From positions 5,977,605-6,041,604 of the forward strand of contig OX442321.1 of the NCBI GenBank assembly GCA_949358305.1: a stretch of 64,000 nt of DNA, read 5' to 3'. The notes beneath the pieces were generated by a model. The model saw only the letters and a program-made list of their open reading frames with translations, did not search any database and was not told where the DNA came from. This document shows, piece by piece, positions 12,031 through 25,350 of this stretch. Position 1 is the first letter of the stretch, and each line of letters starts with the position of its first letter. Both the position numbers and the translations under genes were made by a program. This DNA is from Strigamia acuminata (taxonomy: Eukaryota > Arthropoda > Chilopoda > Geophilomorpha > Linotaeniidae).

Positions 12031-15000
12031 ATGCATTTTTACACGAACTTTGCTTCTGCTTTTAAGTGACTCCCACAAATTGCAATTAACCCAAAAACTA
12101 GCTCCATAAATGAAAGAAAAACTTTGCAATTTGTGCACTGTCTTCCCACCACGACACATCATAAAAAATTCAGCAATCATGAAGCCTAATCATATACAGG
12201 CAAGAACACTCACAAAAAACCATATAAATAAATAAATAAATGTAATAAATGTAATTACCCGAGAAATTAAACTTCCCTAACTTTATTGAACAAATTTGAT
12301 TTATAACTTTCCTTAATGCAATTAACCCCCCCCCCCCCCCCCCAAAAAAAAAAAAAATTAAAATTTTTTTTTTTAAAAAAAAAAATAAAAATTCCAAAAT
12401 GGCGCCAATCCCGAGCTAAGAAGCCATTTTTCTTAGCCTCCTTACGCTTCCTCCTCATTTTTATTTTCTCCACTCCAGCTCGAGCTGTTTGCATTGCACT
12501 TTTCATAAATTACTCGGCGCCCTTTAGTTTTTCCTCCGTGCAGCTGCGTGTCGAATAACTCACACGCCATCAATCTTCACCAGGTCCCTTTAATAACCCT
12601 TGTCGCCATTTTGTTTTCTCTTTTTCGCGCTGATGATCTTGAAAATTTTATTTTAAGCTCACATGATTAACTCCAAGTGGCAAAAAACAAGAAAAAAAAC
12701 ATCACGCCAGCCGTACTAAATTTCTAAATTAAGCACATAAACAAATTAAGCGAAGCGTCATTCTCTCCTATGCTCTTTTATTTCCCAAATTCCCCCCCAC
12801 TTAATCGCCTTTACACATTCAAACTCATTTCCCATCTCTTATCAACACTTCCCAACACCCAAACATAAATAAATTTAACCCAACTCGCCATTTTGCTTCT
12901 AAATCTCATTCGCAAACCAATCCGTTACAACATTTCACCCAACCTTGAACCGGCATTCCGTAACCCCACCCTTGTGCATCATAAAATAAAAATTCCCAGT
13001 AAATAAAAATAAAATTTATTTTTTTATTTTTCATTTATATTTTTCATTAAAAAATCCGCCACTTGTTTAACTTGATTTGATGAAGTTGAAATTTCAATTT
13101 CAACAAGAGTCAAAAACCGCGCATGACCACAAAAATGCTCATAAACTCGCGCTCCATTGCATTAAACGAACGAGATTCCACTTTAAGGCAACAATCTCAT
13201 AATCAACAATTGCGATGACCGTGGGCACACAGTAGCCCGGTAATTTGGCAGTGCACCCAACACACCCTTGCCTGCAGTCAACGCCAGCAGGAATTCAAAA
13301 TCCTAATTACTTCAACCTCGTAATAATATTCCTCTCTCGCTCTCTCTCCTCCTTCTCTCTCTCTCTTCAAAATGGAAACAAAGAAAAATAAATTACAACT
13401 CCGGCAAAAACCCATCAACAACAAACTTCAACTTCCCCCATCCATCAACTCCCGAAAAATTAAACTTTCAACTGAAAATAAAATTTTAAAAACCTAAATA
13501 AATAAATAAATAAACGAATGACCTTTAATTAAACTTCTGCGATGGGATAGAAATATAAAAAAATAAATTAAAAAAAATAAAAAAATCTACTCAAGGCCAT
13601 CAACGAATAACGAGAGAAAAATACACATAATTTATTATCATACTATAATGAATATTATTTAAGAAGTTAAATTAAATACATCTTTTTTTGCTAATTACCT
13701 AACATTACATTTTTCATACACACAACACCAAAAAGCGCCCTCTGCAAGCAAAAAACAAAATTAATTGCAGCAAAATAATTCATGACAACCAACACATAAA
13801 AACCCAAAAAAACCACAAAAATATAAATAAAAATAAATTCATTTCCCCTTTTTGGCTTTTTCCCTTTTTCTTGGCCAAATAATCACCCCCAATTCCTCAC
13901 ACCAGCTTCTGGTTTTCATTACCACCTTTTAACCACCCCTCTCTCCCCCTTCACATCCTCCGAGAAAAAGAGGGAGTCAACCAAGAAGTCAACTCCAAAA
14001 TTGCATTCCAACACAAAAAGCAAATCTGTCCAGGAAATCCTAATTACAGCTTGCAGCGCAGCTACTTTGTCCATGCAAGACCAAATTGAGGGGCCTTGAG
14101 CACACTGCATTGCATTTTGGCGCTTTTTTTCTAACTCCAATGTCTTTTTTCTTCTTCTTCCCCATCCTACTCACTCTTTTAGGCTTTTGTAGGCACGGAG
14201 GGAGAATATTATGTAGAGAAAAAAAGGCGAAAGACGAAGTGCAAGCAACTGCCATTGATTAGCAGATGGCGGCCATCAGTCATGTGATCATATGACAGGA
14301 AGAAGTTGGTGGAAGACATTCTCAGCTGGCGTTGGAGCGGAAAATGGCATTAGCAGGCAGGTTCTTTTACTGTTTTGCTAGATCGAATGACCCTCCCATT
14401 TCATAACGCATGCGTGAGAACGACTGGTTTGTTTGGCTCTTGCTTCATATGTGCAAACAAAGGAGGATAGATCGGAACTTTGTGTGTTTTGTCAAGTGGT
14501 CGTGTATGCAATCGAGTTAAGTGGGTGGATGTCATCAATCTCACTGCAGTAGAGAAATCAAGCAACACAAAAATCAACAGTTTTGTTGTTTTTTTGTTTT
14601 TTCTCTCAATCAAAGGATCAAGTGACTTTAAAATGATAAAAAAATAAACAAGGGAATATTAGATAAGGTTACCAATAGACATTAAGTTGTAAGGCTCCCA
14701 AGAGGCAAAACCACAGACTAGATGCCCAAAGGCTGTGGTTGTTGGGGGACCCAAAGAACATTAGGTGGAAATATTTTTTAAAAAAAAGTTATTGGGATGT
14801 GTTATCTTTGTTGTATCACTAGTGTTGTGCATTGTTGTTGTTTTTTATTGTTTAATTTTTTTAAATTTTTAAAAAAAAAATGTAATTAAACAAGAATTTC
14901 ACTTCTGTGCTGTTGGTGTTACTGGACAACATGGAAAAGAGAAAACTAGTCAAATAAATCTGCAAGAAAAGTACTGACCACAATTGCAACAGTTGACAAG

Positions 15001-15856
15001 AGCATTGTGGTAAACCACACTCAAACAGTATAAATTAAATAATGTCAACTGATGCTAACTTGGCAGCCATTGTTACCAAAACCACTAAACATATTAAAAG
15101 AAACAATATCAAAATCAGAAAATCTAAAACAAGATTTAGAGTTTTCAAATACACAAAAGAAGATTTAAAAAAAAAAAAAGTGAATAAATATAACTATATA
15201 GATGAAAAAAAATTCCATTTCATATTTGAAAAAAACACACTTGACATTGAAGCACACCTTAAAAGTAAGAAAATCACAGCATGAAGTCCAACAACAGGTT
15301 GTAACTTGCTCCACAACAACATCTATAGAATAACCATTACAATAATAAGTGTCATTTGTGATGATGAGGGGGCACAGGTTTGGAAGGTCAGTGTAATTGA
15401 GGTAAAAACACGAGTGTTTACAAATTGTTGAATAATACATTTATATTTTTACACTTTATGTATTTATTATTTTAAATTTATCAATTTTTGCAACCCTTTC
15501 ATAGTTATCTTAGAGTTTCCAATCAAGTTCCACACAGCCACCTCTGCAATAATTTCTTGTAAAACTGTTTTGCTCGCAACATTGTCATTACCTTGTATTG
15601 TTACTGGTGTTGCACCTCAACAGGCAACACAACATATCAACAGTAGACTGATAAATAGATTAAATATATAGGAAAAAGCCAAGAGCATTATAGAAACACA
15701 AATATCATTAATACCTTGGATGATGCTGAATTATCCAAAATCCCCGTCGAAAATGTGTTGAACAAAAAAGATGAGTTCCAAAACAAATCAGAACAATATA
15801 CAAGTGTGACTTTATTCAGAACAATAAAGCGAGATATACAATGCAATATAATCCAA
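12031..15856. other. Non-coding AT-rich block with homopolymers
   Basis: A C18 run at 12326-12343 is followed directly by an A14 run, a striking homopolymer junction that may be prone to assembly error. A CT-rich microsatellite lies near 13331-13372. The open frames at 15042-15284 are lysine-rich, AT-driven and unrecognised. No gene is supported. Confidence 0.45.
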
Positions 15857-16376
15857 GGGTTTACTTTAGAATATGGCCCGCTTCAGAATGGGCCCTAAAA
15901 TTTGGTTAACTACCAAATAAACCATGCTAAGTCCGAAAATGACACTCAAAAGTGTCGGAAATTAAGTTATCTATTAAGAAAATGCTGAGTAAAAGCTCTC
16001 GTTTACATCAGCCAAAGAGCTCTGGTCGCCATTGTTGCTCGATTATCTTGTTGCTCGATTTTACCTGTCTGGTTCGCATAAAAAAACAGATAAGGTGAGG
16101 TCCGCGGGAGGGGGGGGGGTCAAATAAAGGCGCTGGCCCCCCCTTGAAAGAAAAAAAACACGCAATTCTTTCCAAAAGTACCTGCCGCTTCGAGTGGAAA
16201 TGGCGGCCACACCGCCTCTTGGCTTATGCATGGCTGATGCTTGCCAGATAGCCAGATAACCAAAAGGCTTAATTTCCGACACTTTTAAGTGTCATTTTTG
16301 GTATCAGCGTACCTTTTTTGGTAAGTAACGGAATTTTGGGCCCATTCCGAAGCGGGCCATATTCTAAAGTAACTCC
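15857..16376. mobile_element. Long-inverted-repeat MITE (520 bp) with 8-bp duplication
   Basis: The left end, starting GGGTTTACTTTAGAATATGG, recurs in reverse complement at the right end (GGAGTTACTTTAG...). The two arms can be aligned for roughly 100-110 bp, with the shared internal sequence AAAAGTGTCGGAAATTAAG. The element is bracketed by the direct repeat TAATCCAA at 15849-15856 and 16377-16384. There is no transposase. An 8-bp duplication with ends starting GG fits Merlin-like elements better than hAT; that class assignment is tentative. Confidence 0.82.
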
Positions 16377-16384
16377 TAATCCAA

Positions 16385-18639
16385 ATTGTCTTAATCTTGA
16401 TACGCAAAATATTCTAGCAACTTTAGAAATAACTGAAGCATCAACTGACTTCGTCTTCACTTTATTTCCTGTATAAAAAAAATTAAAGATAAAAAAAAAA
16501 TAAAAAATATTAAGAAAAAAACCAATAGCAATTTATGTAAAATTATTTCAACACAAACATCAAACTAAGCTTCCGTAAAATACCAACAGAGCAGCGGATT
16601 CCTCAATAATCTTCCCACATGGCAAATTTCCAGTATGCTATGCAAGTCTTTAAACTACTCTCTTGGAAGCTCCAGTCACATTCACACACAAAAAAGGAAA
16701 GAAATGAAGTCAACTCAACCAATTGCAATCCGAAAAGAATAGCTTTCAGCAACACCCAATTGAAGATGAAGCACTTCCATCTTCATTCTTCAAACCAATT
16801 TTCAGCATTTATTTTATCCATATCTTGAAAAAAGATCAGGGGGAAGAAGAAGAAAAAAAACTACTTCCCTTTATAGCATTTTCCATTAAACCAGAGTTCC
16901 GTCTTTTCCTAATTCCAGTTCAACGTTCAACCACCCAGAAGCAAATTAAGTCAAATTAGTAGTCTTCCCTCCCCCAAACTTTTCCTATACGGGCCAAAAG
17001 GACATGTGACAAGTCTTTTCCACTTGGCCAATCTTGGCATTCTTCAGCAAAAGCTAACTATAGAAACTTATAGCGCATTTTATAATTGTCTTGTCCTCTC
17101 ACTGTCTTCTGCACCACTGATTTCGCTATCCGAGGTCATTGCACCGTCCTATTATTTTCAGCCTCGTTGAGTCTAATAGATAGTTACAAAAAATTTGCTA
17201 ATTTGCAAAAACACACTAAATAAGCAGTCTAGCCCAATATATTTACGCTAACATCGCCAGTTACTCTAATGTTTGCCCAAGCAGAGCTGTTAGCGCTGAA
17301 CCCGTTGATATCACGCGTATAACTTATTGAAATTGAAATCTATCGATTATAGTGTCATCTAGTGTTTAATTTCTACTTATTATGTATCTGTATTCGAGAT
17401 TAAAACTTTAGTATTACGTTACATTTGATATCACAGTTGACTTAGCACATACACCACAAGACCAATGTCTCTGAATGTTCAAACATAGTGTTTAAACCTT
17501 AGTAGAAGCCTTCAATGTAAGTTTTAGCAACATCCAAGCAATTACTTATATCTACATCGATATACCAGGGGTTGACACACATAACAATTCTTATTATACA
17601 TAAGTAGAACGTCGCCGTTACGAACAGTGTTACGAAAAACTTTGAACACTACTGATTTTATTTATGCAAAATAACATCATTTATTTGTTGGTGTTATACA
17701 ATTCCGTGTGTACAAACATTCTACTCACATTTTCCGTCTAAAATCTATATGGACGATCGATCCCCGATCATAAATATTCTTTTTCTTCCTACCTAGGGCA
17801 TTAGGTTGGCGACCGGTCTCTTTAAAAGTAGATTTTTTTCCTTCTTATTGAGAGAGACGAATTTTAATCTTCTAAGATGGCAGGTGCCTGGCACTTGTGT
17901 CACTACTCACAAGAAATTACTCCTTTCATTCATTTTCTCCATACTAACTTTATTAAAAGAGAAAAAAAAAATAAGCTTTTGCTACTTTTAATAATATCCT
18001 CTTCCATACCGGCTTTCATCAACATTACACCATTTTCTTTTATCTCAATTTACTCAAACTTTTATCACACTTGGTCTTCGCTAACAACTGTTGACGGCTA
18101 AAAATTTAAAAACACGCCAAAATCAAAATCAATTTTCTCTTTTAAAATGTAATTCTATTATATGATTTGACATTTCTCTTCCAATCTTTTATTGGGGAAA
18201 TTTATTGTTGAAACTTTTTGTTAAAAAAAAAATACATTTTTCTTTGTCCTAAATATAAAATTAATTTTTCAGTTTTGGTTCATGTTGTCCAAACTTTGCT
18301 GTGCTATAATGTTTTATTCATTGAGAGTCACATTAAGGGCATTTAATTAAATTCTTGACTACATTAATATTTACAATGCAACTACATAAGGAATAACAAA
18401 ACAAGGGACCTTATGGGAATCTATCAATGTGCTGCTCACCACAAAGCTCATGACAGCTTAATCTCAACAGGTCATATTTAATTTGCATTAAGAGTAAAAT
18501 GTTACTTGAAAAATAACATTAAAGTCATTAAAAGGCACAAATGATTAAATGTTAAAATTTAATAGCTCTAAATAAATGTTTAAAAAGACAAAACAAGCAA
18601 ATTACACGTTTAAATAAACAAAACCCAAGCAAACTTTTG
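16385..18639. other. Non-coding block
   Basis: No gene is recognised. Overlapping plus-strand frames at 16619-16959 and 17806-18101 are short and low in complexity. The rest is unique AT-rich sequence. Confidence 0.4.
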
Positions 18640-18930
18640 AGTTAAAAAAGACTAAACACGTTAAAAATGACAGAATACACCTTAAAAATCGTCAAATAAA
18701 TCTTAAAAATCGTCAAATACACCACAAAAATTGACAAATACGTCCTGAAAATCGTCAAATACACCTTGAAGTGTCAAAATAAACCTTTAAAACGGCTCAA
18801 AATAACAAAATAAACCTTAAAAATCGTCAAATATATATCAAAATGTCAAAATACACCTCGAAAACAACAAAAAACACCTTGAAAACAGCACAATACAAAC
18901 TGAAATTGCATTAAATCTTCTGGAAATTGA
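18640..18930. repeat. Degenerate short tandem repeat (AAAATCGTCAAATA)
   Basis: The words ACACCTTAAAAATCGTCAAATA and AAATCGTCAAATACACC recur about ten times with substitutions and small indels at roughly 20-24 bp spacing. Confidence 0.65.
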
Positions 18931-19930
18931 CAAATAAATCGCCAAACAACCAAAAAAAAAAATCAAACATTCCTTTAAATAATTAAATTATCAACACACA
19001 ATTAAACAAAAAAAAACCATTCAGATACCTAAGTATATTTTTTTATTTAAAAATTCATTGGCCGAACAAGGCAACAAATAATACCGGTAATTATCGATTA
19101 TTAAAATAAAAACCCCTAATCGTGCATCACTATAATCACATGCAAGAACGAAAAAAAAACCATGCATCTAAACATAACTTTAGACAAAGAAATGAGTTCA
19201 CGTACCAGTATTTGAAAAACGATAATTTCCACCAGAGGTTTTAAGTTAGCACTTAAATCTCGGCGGTGCGTGGCATAGTTGACAGTCAGCCATCAGTCGA
19301 TGCTATGGATCATGACAGGATATAATTTCATAGTTTCAACTCCACTGTCGGCCAGATTCGATTTAATTAGCCGATTAAAGCACCGAGTGCGTATTGCATC
19401 TCCGCTTGCAATGAAATATAATTCGACTAATCGATATATTTTTTTTTATTTTCTGGATAATTCGCATTTTTATTTTTTTTATTTTTTTAAAAATATGAAT
19501 TTTTCAGCCGTGTCAGAAAAAGGGCCATATTTTACAATCTTCTGCACATGGTTTCAAGCTTATGATAAGATTTGCATGGGAATTTTTGCACATGGCGCAT
19601 GGCTCAATATGTTGCAGCACGAGTGGTTCAAAGCAACCAAAGTGTTTGGATAATAAACTCGAGTAAAGTTAGCGACAACAACGGAGAGATATCAACCAAG
19701 GTAGATATGTCGATGCAACAATTTTGACAAAAAAAATATTTTTTTTTTTAAAAAAAAAATAACAATATTTAAATATTCACGAGTTTTGCGTTCACGCCTC
19801 TTCCTGATCCCAAAGCTATATGCAAATGTGATGGTTTTTTATTTATTTTATTATTGAGATTCACTGAAACATTTTCCGGCGAGAATTTTCCTTGTGAATT
19901 TCAAAAAAAAAATAAAAAAACAATAATTAT
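18931..19930. other. Non-coding block
   Basis: AT-rich sequence. A 124-codon plus-strand frame at 19279-19653 runs through a poly(T) tract and has no recognised domain, so it is not called a gene. Confidence 0.4.
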
Positions 19931-20109
19931 TATGTTTACATGTACCCAGTTATCTGGATAAGTGAAAATGCGAATTTTACTTTTCTGGAAAACTGATCCT
20001 TTAAACGAAAGTTTTCCAGAAAATACAGACTTTATTCGGAAAACTAAATTCCCGTTGTACGAGGTAGATTTCGGACGTTTTGCGCATTGAAAACTGCATG
20101 TAAACACCC
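19931..20109. mobile_element. MITE fragment related to the innermost element at 61.5-62.1 kb
   Basis: The sequence starts TATGTTTACATGTACCCAGT and continues with ATCTGGATAAGTGAAAA and TTTTACTTTTCTGGAAAACTG. It aligns base by base, with substitutions, to the reverse complement of about 61880-62068, including the shared TTTTGCGCATTG and ATGTAAACACCC at the far end. Only about 180 bp of the roughly 525-bp element is present, so this is either a truncated copy or a shorter deletion derivative that ends in its own ATGTAAACA sequence. Confidence 0.75.
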
Positions 20110-21818
20110 GTGCATGCGAAAATTAAAAACTACGATCAGAAAATCGTCGAATCATCGAAGTAACGATACATTAAATCGACGTACCAACGACACTTACATG
20201 GAAGCATTACATATTAGACTTCTAAACCCCTTCTACACTTTTCTGTATAGTAATATATCTGTCCGTCTGTCCCTAAATTAAACACCAAAATAAAATCACA
20301 CAAATAAGATCGATTTTTGCTAATAAAAAGTCAACCGTTAATCCGATCGAAAAGTAATGGCTTCCCTGCCGAACTTGCAATTATTCTAATGCTTCAAGGT
20401 GAAGTCCACACCACCAAAAAGCACAATTGTGTTCAAACAAGTGTTCCATAATTCATTTACTGAATTAAAAAAAATATTTAATCACTATTTACACAATAAT
20501 CCCCCCAAAAAAATCCAAAAAACAAACACGTTCCTCGTTACTCTGTTCATAGAAACCCAGAAACCGTCTAAACAGAAACTTTGAATGCACCTAATGTAAT
20601 CGTCTTTTATTTCCTTACTCCTCATTCTTCCGCTTTGAAATGTCCCTAGAGTCGTCAAACATGTTTCATGTGTGACCCATTTTTCTAGCTATAATAAGGA
20701 TTTCGGACTGCAGTTATGCTCGACTGACATCATCTCCCAATACCGGAAGTCACGAATGCAAAAAAATGCAATTTTTTTTCACAAAAAAAACACCAAACAA
20801 ATTAAAAGTGAACCGAACCAACCTCGTTTTATTTATTCCTGCCACCACCAGTCGTCCAACATTACCCTTGTCGACCCTTTGTTTACTCCGGTCCATTTGA
20901 TGAAATTGCCGCCGTTTAATTTTAAAATCGATGCACACTCACCACCAGTCCAACGCACAGTTGCTTCTGCCGTTTAATGGACACGTTTAATTGGTTAGTC
21001 GTGGATTACAGCTGATAAAAACTAGTTATAACGAATTAATTAATCGACAAAGGTAATTCGGTCGACTCGGGCGTTGACGCTCTCGCGCCTGGGTAATTTC
21101 ACTATCACGGCTGTGCAGATAATTGACTGTGATTGATTAATGAATACCAATGATTATTAACGAACGGCCAGTGGCAGGGCTTCTGGAATGGTTCGTATTC
21201 CACGCTGATGTGAGATTATTTTTCACAATTAAATGTATTTGTTTGTAGGCAAAGGATTAAGTTTTGTCGTTGCGTGCAATTTTCTTGTGTATTTTTGTTT
21301 TGCTGCCTATTCTATTCCGAATCAAAAGAAAACTTTTCGAGATGGTAATGGATGAAAAGAAGCTTGCAGGAAGTCACTAAGGATCTGTTTTTTACCTCAA
21401 AACATCTTTAGTCTCGTGTATGAGTCTGAATGGATGAAAAGCCTGTGCATTTATGATGGAGAAAGTAAAGAAAAGAAGAGAAAGACGACGCAGAAAAAAA
21501 ATGAAAAATGACAGGTAAGAAGTGTCTAAGAAAAAAAAATAAAAAAAATAAAAAGTCCAAAAAAAAAATAATTTAAAGAATAAAGAAATGAAATATGCAA
21601 CGGAAAAGAGAAAAATCAAAAAAATATATTTATTATAAAAAAAAAAAAAAAATCGGATTATCAAATAATTCAAAGTGAAAAGAGAGATCAGCAAGAAAAA
21701 CAAAAGATTAATGCCTAAAAAAAAATAAAAAAAATAACATTGTTCTATATATACCAACCGAGATTTAATCTCTTTCTTTTGTCCATGAAATTTCCTCCAT
21801 ATTTCATTTCCACACACC

Positions 21819-21851
<33 letters not shown>

Positions 21852-24849
21852 TCATCAACAGCAATTTAATAAACACGAAAAAACCGACGCATTTCATCAT
21901 TGGCGCAGCTCCGCAGCATTCATTCCACTTTCACATCCACTTATTACCTATCCAACTCGAAAAAACAAAAAAACCAAAAAGAAAAAAGCCATTTGCTTCA
22001 CATTTACACCTCGTGTTGCACATTTGTGACAAGCCACCGATCAAGCCGATAGAGCAAGAACCATTTGTCGGCGACGGCTATGGGTTTTAATCAAATGAGT
22101 GTGCATGTCGGTGAAGTGAACCATCAGGGGCCAAATGCCACTCACCTGACACCCTAATTATTTTGTCAATTGAGGATAGCAGATGGCGTGCAGGTGGGAA
22201 GAAGTCATTACTCAAGCTCCGTTGCAATTACACGAGGGAAGCCTCGCACTAAACGCCGAAAAATTCATCAACTAACTCCTAATCCGCGCCCATTAATTCC
22301 CACTGCTTAAAATTTTTATCACCTAACCAACAAAAGCTGCCTCGCATTAAAACCCGCGCACTAATTTCAATTTAATCTCCCCAATTTCGCCGTAAAAAGC
22401 CCAAAACCTCACTCATCAACAACCCAAATCCCCCTTTCAAGTCCCCCTTGCACATAATCTTCCTCTGTCTGTATCCCTCAGCCCAAAGCCCACTCTCGAC
22501 CAGAGATATTGACCCTATCAGCCATTGTAGCTCTCTTCAACGTCCTCCCCCACCTTTCTTCTTCAATTCCAACCTCCATCTGTTGTCTCATCAACCCCCC
22601 TCTCTTATGTCTACTTTTTAGTCTGCAACTCTGACCCACACTCGAGCCCTCTTGTGGTGTGGGTTGCAATGACCTCAAAATTGGCCAAATGTTACATTTG
22701 CCCCTCTTATCTTCTTCCCATCTGCCATGTTTTATTAAAACTAATATCAATACAAGCGGCGAAAACAAAAATAGATATAGAAAGAGATATTATTTTTATT
22801 ATCTTTGGTGGGAGAGAGAAAAAAAAATATGATTAAACCCTGAGTCAATAAATTTCTTTTTTGAAAAAAAAAAAAAAAAAAAAAAAATGTTTACCACTTG
22901 TGCCATGCCAAGTAGTAAATCACTTAGCACTAACCAATTTCATTTTTTTTTTGTTCTATTTTCTTTTTCTTCTTCAGCAATTGCAATAAAAACCTTTTCC
23001 ATTTTGAAAAGTGCACTGTCAGCACTATGACTCATTTCAGCCTCTTTTACAGCCATTTGCAAAGCAATGCTTAAGTTCCCGAGTGAAATTCCAGCAAGGA
23101 ATGAAAGAATACACACATATATGTATTTATGAAATATAAAAAAAAATAAAAATAAAACTGTAAATTAACACGCACATTGGCAATGTCAAGCCGCATTAAA
23201 AAACACTTAGAACAGATTGGCACGGCGCCTCGGCGAAACCATAAGCTCCAACGGCGAGAAATTCAAATTCGAAACGATAAAACAAAAACAAAAAACGCGA
23301 CACAAAACTTCTTCGTAAAAATAAAAATCGAACGATTACGAAAAGTTAACCCTAACCAGGAGGATCAACATAAACACATCTGTATTGTATGCTTGCAACG
23401 GATTGGTTTTTCGATTCATCCAAGTCGGACAAAGGCGTTTGTTCGTCCATTTGCAATAAAGTCCCGAAAATTTTCAAAGTCCAAATCGAAGTGAAATCGT
23501 TTTAATTCACTAGCCCTGCTTTGTCATTCGATCAGATCGAACTTACGGCAAGACGAGCTCAGTAAAACTGACGATAATCTGTCCGTTCACGCTGTCTTAA
23601 GCGATTTGAACGGAAGTCACGTGGTCCGTCGGTGTCGCCCTCTAGTTTTTTCGACGTTTCTTCCGGTTCGAACAACGATTTTAACGAGATCTGATCTTCG
23701 TCACTTATGAATCTTTCCTTGCATGGTTTTTTCGATTGTTTTAGTTTTTATTATAACATAACTTTTATTAGTCAATTTCATATCCAATGTTCTCTAATTG
23801 GTTTATTATTATTATTATCCAACAAACGTTTTCCGAACAAATCCGGATAACTTTGATCCAGGGTTGACACAAAATTAAGCAAAAAGCAAACACGTCTCAA
23901 TTGCGCAAGAAAAACAAAACGAAGGTGGCAAATCATCAACATCTCTTCGGGCAAACCGTCATTTCCTTTCATCATAATCAAAAGAAGACTATTGACTTAG
24001 CCGGTGCTCTATTGGCAAATTCTTTGATGTTCCGACGAGATATCCGAAGCAAAAATAATTAATTAGCGAGAATTACTGCAAAGAAAAAAAAGTGGTCACA
24101 AAAGAGAAAAACAGCTTTCAATTTCGATTCCAAAGGACGGGGAACATGTGCGAGCAATTTGTCAATGAGTTTATGCAATAAACAAGAGAGTTTTCAACGC
24201 GGGGGAAAGGGAAAGTTGATAATATACAATTTCCAGAAATTCCCTAAAGGAGGCTTGTGATATCAAAACTGTTAATAAATTTTGACAAGTTGAAAGCGAA
24301 AGAAAAAAAGTGTGTGTGAAGAATTTTTCAGGGAAAGTGTTGTCTAAATAAATAAATAAACCGTATTTTGTGTATACGTAGAATTTTAAAACTGTCTTAA
24401 AGCTGCTGCGATGGGACATCGACTGAGTTTCAATGGGTCCAGCTGGGTTTTGTTTTCAGTTCAAAGGTAAATAACTTCCTGTCCTTTGTGTTTGGTTTTT
24501 TTTCTGTGCATTATAAGTAGACGGATGTGACGTAGTCAACGGGGGGTTTGGGGCGTGGGTTTAAGAAAGTTTTTATTGCGCATGTTCAATGTGTTCAATA
24601 TGTTGTGTGTTTGTTGGTTTGAGGTGGTTGGAAGTGTTGAAATGCGCTCGTTGTGCTAGTTATGTGGATTTGCTGTGTAAACGCACTAATGCGCCAACGT
24701 AAATAAACCCTCTGAGTAATTAGTTAATTACACAAATTAAATTAATCGCAGATTCCCAACGCTGAATAAAGTTGCAAACAACCAACAATCTTTCAAATAG
24801 GCCATTTATATTGCTGTTTTCAACACCTCAAGTCCCATTGGCAAGATTC
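20110..24849. other. Non-coding block, poly(A)-rich
   Basis: Long A tracts occur at 21819-21847 and about 22865-22887. The 142-codon frame at 21392-21820 translates strand-asymmetric A-rich DNA and is artefactual. A CpG-richer unique patch at about 23480-23720, with a CACGTG E-box, could be a promoter or exon. The frame at 23177-23494 is basic and unrecognised. E-box words (CACCTG, CAGGTG) occur near 22140-22200. Confidence 0.4.
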
Positions 24850-25350
24850 TGAGATTATCGCAAAATTCGTCGTGTGATTCCGTTAGATTATCGCGAGATT
24901 AGTGATTAATTTCCGTGAGATTATCGCGAGATTAGTAATAAAATTCCGTGAGATTATCGCGAGATTAGTGATAAAATTTCGTGAGATTATCGCGAGATTA
25001 GTGATAAAATTTCGTTAGATTATCGCGAGATTAGTGATAAAATTCCGTGAGATTATCGCGAGATTAGTGATAAAATTTCGTGACATTATCGCGATATTAA
25101 TGATAAAATTTCGTGAGATTACCGCGATATTAATCATAATATTTCGTGAAATTATCGCGAGATTATTGATAAAATTTCGTGAGATTATCGCTAGATTTGT
25201 CATGACATTCCGTCAGATCGTCACGAGATTTGTCATGAAATTCCGTGAGATTGACACGATTTTTCAAGAGATTATGTGAAATTCCATAAAATTATCACGA
25301 GATTTATCATGAGATTCCGTGAGATTATCACGATATTTGTCATCAGATTG
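24850..25350. repeat. 33-bp tandem repeat with TCGCGA core, about 14-15 copies
   Basis: The unit reads GAGATTATCGCGAGATTAGT then GATAAAATTTCGT (33 bp). Copies are best conserved at 24890-25090 and decay towards the right edge, where CGCGA becomes CACGA. The period is a multiple of three and both strands lack stops, which explains overlapping open frames on both strands. There are no spacers of unique sequence, so it is a satellite array and not CRISPR. Confidence 0.9.

Noticed and set aside
24850-25350. Possible CRISPR array because of regular repeats
   Set aside because: Units are directly tandem with no unique spacers, there are no cas genes, and the DNA is eukaryotic.
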